From Chondrosia reniformis (lineage: Eukaryota; Porifera; Demospongiae; Chondrillida; Chondrillidae): DNA of 64,000 bases. The notes beneath the pieces were generated by a model. It was given only the letters and a program-made list of their open reading frames with translations, searched no databases and was not told where the DNA came from. The DNA lies in the NCBI GenBank assembly GCA_947172415.1, contig OX359198.1, forward strand, positions 2,511,401 to 2,575,400, written 5' to 3'. This document shows, piece by piece, positions 57,379 to 64,000 of the stretch; the stretch's first letter is position 1; each line of letters opens with the position of its first letter. A program made the translations under genes and the position numbers.

Positions 57379-59206
57379 CAGTCAAACCTCGATAACGCGA
57401 ACATGGTTAACGTGTAAGACCGGTGAAGGCAAACATATTATGTTCAGTCCCCAGCTTTGTTACCATATAAATGTGTATAAATAAAGTCCGCTTAGGACGA
57501 ACACAGTTAACACAAAATCTTGGTTAGTACGTACAAGCCTGCATTCCTCGCCAACCTTTTTCGCATATATTTATATAGCTGCTTTCGAAAAGAACACCAC
57601 TAAGACACAAATTGCACAAAAGTTCGGTATTGCCAAGACTACCTTATCGACCATCTTGAAGAACAAGGACAAGATTAGGGAGGCATTTGAACAGTCTAAG
57701 TTCGAGCCTGGATGCAAGCATTTCAGGACAGCAGCGTACGAAGATCTAGAGGAAGCGCTCGTTAAGTAGATCGCTCAAGCAAGGAGTCTGAATATGCCAC
57801 TTTCTGGGACATTAATTCTGGAAAAGGCCGATTCTTTAGCCAAGAAGCTCAGGCATTCCAATTTCAAGTGCAGTACAGGCTGGTTATATTGCTTCAAATT
57901 TCGGCATGGCATAACGTTTAAGAAAATTACAGGTGAATCTGCCACGGTAACCGGCGCCATGACAGATGAGTGGACTTCAACCAATATGCCAGCCTTGCTG
58001 TCAGAATTCAACTCTGGTGATATCTACAATGCTGATGAAACTGGGCTGTTCTACAAGTGTCTCCCATGCAGATAAAACTTTTGTGCTGAAAGGAGAAAGC
58101 TGCAGTGGAGGGAAGTAGATTAAAGACTGGCTCACTGTACTTGTTGGAGCAAATATAACTGGAACAGAGAAGCTACCATTGTTAGTAATTGGTAAATTTG
58201 CAAAGCCTAGATGCTTTAAAGGTGTGCAAGCACTTCCGTTAGAATATGTGGCTAACAAGAAAGCCCGGATGCAATCAGATTTATTTACCAAGTGGCTAAC
58301 AAAGCTGGACAGAAAGTTTATACAGGCAGGACGGAGAATGGCAGTTGTTGTTGATAACTGTCCTGCACAACCCAATGTTCGGTCTCAGTTTCTAGCCATC
58401 CAACTTGTTTTCTTACCTCCTAACACTACATCCATGCTTCAGCCATGTGACCAAGGTATCATCCCGCAATCTAAAGGTCCATTACCGGTGTAATCTGTTG
58501 CAGAAGAGTATTATGGCCATTGACAATGGTGAAGAGTTCTCTGTCAATGTCCTGGGTGCTTTACGGATTCTCCATTCTGCATGGGACAAGGTTACTGAGC
58601 AGACAATTGCAAATTGTTTTAATCATGCAGGCTTTAAACTGTCAAACACCAATCTTGAGGAGGACATCATAGAGAATGAAGACGTAACACCTTGAAGATT
58701 ATATTTCTGTGGATGAGAATGTAATTACCACAGTAGTGATGTTGGATGATGACATCATTCAGGCTATTTCTCACACTGAACCTGAAAATGAAGGGGAAGA
58801 CTCACCTCCTCCCCCTACACCGAAACAAGCTACATCTGCAATGTTAACGATGTCGATTCTTTGAGTCACAGCCTAATGCTGACTCTGACCTAAGAGTTAT
58901 CAGTCAATTAGAAGACAAAATTGCTATCACTGTAGTCAAGGTTAAGAGACAGACTGGCATAACTGAGTTCTTTAATAAGTGATGATGAAGTGCAGTGTAA
59001 TCATTATACTATTTTTGCACCTTATAGTACTTGTTTGCTATTACACTAGAATATGTACGTAATTTTGTTTATACAGTACATTGTACTTCACAATATGTAT
59101 AACTTTAGTATGGAGGTCGAAAGGTCAATTTTGCTTAACAAGTACTCTTGATAACAAGTACAAATTTCAATGGTCCCCTGGTGTACTCGTTATTGAGGTT
59201 TGAATG
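57379..59206 (+). pseudogene. Full-length but dead Tigger (pogo) transposon
   Basis: Inverted termini CAGTCAAACCTCGATAACG and CGTTATTGAGGTTTGAATG are flanked by TA at 57377-57378 and 59207-59208. Plus-strand transposase pieces in order: helix-turn-helix TQIAQKFGIAKTTLSTIL (57600-57660); a stop at 57767; NMPLSGTLILEKADSLAKKL; CENP-B-like GWLYCFKFRHGI; catalytic NADETGLFYK (about 58030) in frame 57794-58075; then after a frameshift VVVDNCPAQ and TTSMLQPCDQGIIP (58179-58493); a further frameshift and the C-terminal region with a 24-bp deletion. At least two stops and two frameshifts make it non-functional. It inserted into a foldback-family copy. Confidence 0.88.
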
Positions 59207-60096
59207 TACAGAGAATTTGAAACTTAATTAAAAATGGCGTTCAAAGAGGCCCTGTATTTGGCACCTTCAAAAGTAACACGCTTCGAATAGAATATGTTGA
59301 ATTCCAGGGTAGCCTATTCCCTAGTTCGGAAACATTAATGACAATTAAGAAATTTTTGACTCAATTTAGGACCAATGAAAAAAAATTACTTTGCTCCAAA
59401 ATTAATGTTGTACTGCAAAACAATGCATCTGCCCTCAGTTCAGTGCAATCAACATTTGGTATTTCAGTTTAGATACTGCAATATTCAACCTTTGCTATTA
59501 ATATAGTAACATGATCAAGGAAATGCTAATTACTAAAAATTTACATGCTACTAGTCACTTTCCCACAACTTTAACTTCATGGTTACTTCCCCTAAATATT
59601 AGAAGCCATATCCTTGTAGTACAAACAATCAACTGCTGCTTAAGTAAATGTGTAATGTGTTGCACATAAAGGAAAAAAATACAACTTTTTTGTCTTCACC
59701 TAGAAACATTAAATAATGACCACACACACTGCCACCCCCCACCATCACACAAACTACTTGGCCCAGGTGATCTCATCTGTGTATTTATCAGTTCCATCAA
59801 TATTCAATATGCAACATTAAAAATTATTATTAGTTAGGGAAACAGTTTTCAGTGTATTGCTACCAGAAAACTGTTAACCAATAACTTTACCACAATCAGG
59901 TAAACTTAATGGTTATCAGTTTTCAGTAACTGTTCTGGGGGAGAGTTACTAGGTTGGCTAAGGATCTTTATGTCAGCAATCCAATGTTGTCATGCCAACA
60001 AAAGAGGCCAGAAGATACACAAGAAGATAGTATAGGAGAAGATATCCCAAAAACAGTCAGAGAATTATATCAATAAATCTGTTCCCAAACAACTCA

Positions 60097-60443
60097 TCCA
60101 ATCATCAGTGGCAATAGGGCAAGGTCTGAGCAGCCAGCAACTGATCTAATCATCAGTGGCAATAGGGCAAGGTCTGAGCAGCCAGCAACTGATCGAATCA
60201 TCAGAGGCAATAGGGCAAGGTCTGACCAGCCATCAACTCATCTAATCATTAGTGGCAATAGGGCAAGGTCTGACCAGCCAGCAACTCATCTAATCATCAG
60301 TGGCAATAGGGCAAGGTATGACCAGCCAGCAACTAATCTAATCATCAGTGGCAATAGGGCAAGGTCTGACCAGCCAGACAGCAACTCATCTAATCATCAG
60401 TGGCAATAGGGCAAGATCTGACCAGCCAGCAACTCATCTAATC
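60097..60443. repeat. 48-bp minisatellite, about 7 units
   Basis: In the intron between beta B exon 61337-61426 and A exon 55551-55763. One unit carries an extra ACAGCCAG-type insertion near 60380, which breaks the 48-bp register. Confidence 0.95.
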
Positions 60444-61336
60444 ATCAAATCATAACTAAGCAAACAACAACATAACAAAGACAATAGGGTCTGACCACCA
60501 AGAGTACTGTTGTAATCAAAACTAAGCATATGATGAAGAAGTTGAGGTCACCACAGAAAGACATTGATTCAAGCCTATAAAGCACACATCTAAAAGTATC
60601 CCCTTGCTTCTGTAACTGATTCCTATCCTCACAATCCATTCCTGTCCTATCATCTATTATACAATTCTTAAGGAATCTTGCAGTTTCACAGAGAGTACTA
60701 CCGTCAGAAGTGTGTAATGTTTCTGTTTTAGTTAAATTAGTGATGCCAGAAACCAATTTCAAAAGCAAGCAATCATTTGGTGCTTTATATCAGGTGGAAA
60801 TCTATTTGTGAACAACCATGAGTCAATGTAGTCTTGTACCTAACATCTTTTCAAAGGGAATAAGTTATCGAAAGACACAATTATATAAGGCTTAGTTGGT
60901 TAATTAAATTAAATTAATAAGGATAGTTACAAAAATTAGGGGACTTTAAGAATCTTAAAGCTTCATAATTTAACTAAGAAATTTTACACCACCCATTCAA
61001 ATTGACTCTAAAGTGTAATTAAACGTGCATATTAAGGCATTATAGGTGTGTAGAGAGATGATATATCATTATGAACTTAAGAATCAACTTGAGGTGCAAT
61101 AAACAAATCAATAAATTTCACTAAAATTAGTAACCTCAATGTTTACTAGTGCGAGTAATTGAGCACTCTAGCGTAAACCAGTGTTATATGGCTAACTACT
61201 TTTAATCCCCACAGTAGGTTAGCATACCAAACACTGTAGTACACAGTACTAGACAGATGAATACAATTAGTGTAAGGAACAAACCCTTGTAACACTTATG
61301 CATTAATTAAAACAGTAATTATAACACCACACTCAC

Positions 61337-61426
61337 TTGAGCAATGTGTCCTTCTCTGATAAGAAATGAGATCCCTGCACTATTGTTTACAGTGTGGACA
61401 CACAGTAACATGATGATATGAGGATT
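61337..61426 (-). CDS. Gene R, B exon, beta class
   Basis: A 30-codon phase-0 exon, NPHIIMLLCVHTVNNSAG then ISFLIREGHIAQ. It joins A exon 61657-61857 to 55551-55763 across the window's longest array intron (5.6 kb, holding the Tigger and foldback elements). Confidence 0.86.
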
Positions 61427-61656
61427 CTACAATAAAAAGGTTACGATACGGAATACTTTCATCAATACTATACTTAAAGAGCAACACATTCAGTAAGTCA
61501 ATGTACCCTTAATCATATCAATTGCACAGACAAGGAATTTCACCTCCCAATAATCAGAATCCAGTAAGGTGAGCCATATATAACTCAAAATGGAAAAACA
61601 TGCTTTCAATGTTTCTGTGGCTCTACATTACACTACTACGTACAGTATGTACTGAC

Positions 61657-61857
61657 CTTCTTACAAACTGCTACATCTAATGGTGTCCTCCTTGATGAAT
61701 CATTCTTATCTACATCAGCACCAACTTTAAGGAGGTGCTCTACTATACTGACATGATCATGCTCAACAGCAACATGAAGTGGAGTAGTAAAGTGACCATA
61801 TCTATCTTGAGTCTCCAATTCTCTGTTGACATTCTCACTATTTATCAGCTTAGTAAC
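61657..61857 (-). CDS. Gene R, A exon (ankyrin), shortest form
   Basis: A 67-codon phase-0 exon: VTKLINSENVNREL, linker ETQDRYGHFT with only two Thr before the PLHV core, VEHDHVSIVEHLLK, loop KNDSSRR, ending VAVCKK. The Thr run is at its minimum here and at its maximum at 40183. Confidence 0.87.
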
Positions 61858-62149
61858 CTACATATGTATATATATTCAAATATTGTTGAATGATCAATAC
61901 ACAAGCTCAAGTGAAAATGTTAAAATTCACATATAAATATAATTACATGTTGCTCCATGTACAGTTCAACATACAACAACTATCCTGACCTACATGGTAC
62001 ACTGCATCTGAATATTTTACATACACTCATCAATGTGTTGTATATATATATAAACATGTTCCCAGAAATACGTCTACTGTTCCACTGAGATTATACTTAA
62101 TTACATGCTGCTAGCTACCATTTGATATGTAGGTTGGAATATAACTGAC

Positions 62150-62239
62150 CTTATCAGTGTAATCCAAGATGATAAAAGAAACGATTCTGCTATCCTCTTT
62201 CTTTGTATGCTTGCAAAGTATACTCAGAATCACAGTGTT
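62150..62239 (-). CDS. Gene R, B exon, gamma class
   Basis: A 30-codon phase-0 exon, NTVILSILCKHTKKEDSR then IVSFIILDYTDK. It joins A exon 62598-62816 to 61657-61857. LDY for MGY is private. Confidence 0.85.
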
Positions 62240-62597
62240 CTAATTAAAAGAGAAAAAGATATTGGAAACTGGACTAAAAAAAGGTTCTACAGTATGTTCT
62301 CAGTTACTATATAAAACTCTTCACTTTTGATTAACTACTGAGGTATTTTAACATAATTAGATATCTAATATACGTTCATTTAACTGATATAAACAAATTT
62401 AATAATGGATTAGGGATCAGAGTGGTAGAAAGGGATTCACAAGAAGGATCCAAGTACAGGTTTTCCTTGATATACTATCTGTTACTATAACCTCTGTATA
62501 ACAGTTTAGTTGTAACATTACTGTATATCCATACTTTATCACTGTAACTAGTCCACGGCTTATACTAACTATAGTGTACAATCACACATTGACTGAC

Positions 62598-62816
62598 CTT
62601 CTCAGAAACTGCTACATCTAATGGTGTCCTTCCTGATGAATCCTTCTTATCTACATCAGCACCAACTTTAAGGAGATACTCTACAATACTGACTTGATCA
62701 TGCTCAACAGCAACATGAAGTGGAGTAGTAGTAGTAGAGTATCTATATCTAACTCCGTATTTATCTCCAGTCTTTAATTCTCTGTTGACATTCTCACTAT
62801 TTATCAGCTCAGTAAC
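62598..62816 (-). CDS. Gene R, A exon with altered splice acceptor
   Basis: The body is an open A exon (73 codons if it starts at 62816): TELINSENVNREL, linker KTGDKYGVRYRYSTT, core TPLHVAVEHDQVSIVEYLLK, ending VAVSEK, donor AAG|GTCAG. The right border differs from every other A exon. The family acceptor TAG|GTTACT has become TAAGTTACT, so the only AG is one base inside the normal exon. Splicing there would give 218 bases and shift the frame. Either the exon is dead or skipped, or the upstream exon compensates. It is the rightmost exon seen. Confidence 0.6.
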
Positions 62817-64000
62817 TTACACAGATTTAAACACATCATCTTCAGCTATCATTTAAAAATATAATGTAATGGTTAAATTTACAAATACGTATATGGCGCT
62901 GCAAACATTTTAACACTGATCTGGAATATTCTCTGATAAACAAATACTGTATATTAGTCTAGCTTGGAATTTGAACAACTTAAACCATTTTTACATTCAT
63001 GCTTTATAAACGCCATATAATGCCACGAATGCACAAAGCAGTGAAATGATAATTTCTATATCCTGTATATCCCAACCTCACTTTTCTTTCAATGTACACC
63101 CTGAAAACAAGAAATTCAGGTGACATTATAGTCTTGTTATGAAGCAGATCATATTTTATTAAAATTACCAACATTTGAAATAACACTACTTGTTTTAAGG
63201 TATGTACATATATACCATACAACATACAGAATAACAAATAGACCACTTTATGATGATATACATTATACAATTACGGCTGCCAACAAAGTATCCACTTGCA
63301 GAACTGTAAATCTGTGTTCATTATATATTCATACACAATGATTATAGAATTTTAATTACATGTATTTGCAAAGGGCAGTGTTCAGGAAGCTTGAACTAAA
63401 TAGAATTTGTCTCCTTTATTCTACTAGTCAAATTTTAAAGATACTTAAGGATCCAGAACCATTAAGATTACAGCTATATATAAGCACAGTTTTTTAAATT
63501 AAAGAACTTGTCTAATACAGAATCTCAAAAATACTTTTACTTATGATGAATACAACCTTTGAATTATTATTAAAAGATTAGATACTGCATTATACAACCT
63601 TTGCTATTAATATAGTAATATAATCAAGGAAATGAGGTAATCTGATTACTAAAAAGTACATGCCACTAGACACTTTCCCACACTCTAAACAACTTCATGG
63701 TTACTTCCCCCAAATATCAGAAGCCCCATCCTTGTTGTACAAACAATCAACTGCTACTTAAGAGAGTAATGTGTCATGTGTTGCAAATAAAGGAAAAAGA
63801 AAATACAACTTTTCTGTCTTCATCTAGAAACACTAAACAATGATCACACACACTGCCACCCACCATTATACACAAAATAATTGTTTGGCCCAGGTGATCT
63901 CATCTGTTTATGTATCAATTCCATCAATTTACAATATGCAAAAAAAAAATACTAACCAGTTAAGGCAACAGTTTTCAGTGAATTGCCACCAGAAAACCGC
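62817..64000. other. Array intron sequence, no exon seen
   Basis: It resembles 2780-3240 plus 3780-4260 without the MITE at 3268, and the intron after 19195. It contains conserved intron islands (for example 63020-63130 and 63680-63930) but no A/B exon, minisatellite or element boundary. The frame 63004-63270 is part of the shared intron and is not a gene. Confidence 0.7.

Larger units (their letters stand above)
58441..61857. repeat. Segmental duplication D1, right copy (partner 44846-48264)
   Basis: Contains the 3' end of the Tigger element plus everything down to the A exon. Because this copy has the full Tigger with target duplication, it or a sister of it is the source, and the 44846 copy is the truncated product. 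Confidence 0.85.
24288..64000 (-). other. Gene R: ankyrin array-ROCO-CARD-like gene (5' end outside window)
   Basis: From right to left: A/B array exons from 62598-62816 down to 38934-39137, ankyrin exons 32310-32441 and 32141-32209, ankyrin exons 29367-29486 and 29206-29274, linker exons 28625-28768 and 28386-28460, ROCO exon 25507-27688, and CARD-like exons 24831-25247 and 24288-24601 ending in TAA. All joins are GT-AG and phase-consistent, apart from the altered acceptor of the 62598 exon. The visible exons encode about 2,166 residues. The order ANK-Roc-COR-death fold parallels DAPK proteins without the kinase. The array and ROCO halves are joined by inference: SKK/FTK + QRSTIKLLLDR makes a sensible ankyrin repeat. 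A separate shorter gene starting at 29760 is the main alternative. Confidence 0.7.

Overview
This is AT-rich, intron-containing nuclear DNA from an invertebrate animal. Short phase-0 exons with GT-AG borders, Tigger/pogo, hAT and CR1/L2-like elements, dense MITEs, and an ankyrin-ROCO-death-fold gene together point to an early-branching metazoan. A demosponge such as Amphimedon would fit, but the species is inferred rather than proven. No prokaryotic features, rRNA, tRNA or CRISPR were seen.

Two long genes lie head-to-tail on the minus strand. Gene L (20538 or 22319 leftward past position 1) starts with a short ATG exon and continues as strictly alternating long 'A' exons (68-71 codons here) and short 'B' exons (26-30 codons). 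Gene R (from beyond 64000 down to a stop at 24288) has the same A/B array: ten A and nine B exons. It then runs through bespoke ankyrin exons, an acidic linker, a 2.2-kb exon encoding a ROCO-type GTPase (P-loop, DTGGQ, COR-like region, Cys-rich tail) and two exons encoding helical, CARD/death-fold-like domains. Each A+B pair supplies three ankyrin repeats, and every junction I checked is phase 0. B exons fall into three classes (alpha, beta, gamma), so the array is built from duplicated multi-exon blocks. Gene R resembles a DAPK-like ANK-Roc-COR-death protein without the kinase, or an innate-immune scaffold.

Layout: 1-20.5 kb gene L array; 20-24.2 kb a tandem duplication carrying two versions of the gene L first exon plus copies of a lysozyme-like fragment; 24.3-32.4 kb the ROCO-CARD end of gene R; 33.2-38.4 kb an intron loaded with a palindromic element, a dead hAT transposase and a dead LINE; 38.9-62.8 kb the gene R array; 62.8-64 kb intron.

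Introns hold most of the rest: a 48-bp minisatellite confined almost entirely to introns that follow beta-class B exons, four copies of a retroelement-like fragment at the same intron position, several TA-target MITE families with recognisable empty sites in paralogous introns, and two large segmental duplications (38.9-42.06 kb with 49.5-52.66 kb; 44.85-48.26 kb with 58.44-61.86 kb). Intron stretches not listed as separate features hold only AT-rich sequence shared between paralogous introns. I saw no convincing promoter or polyadenylation signal.
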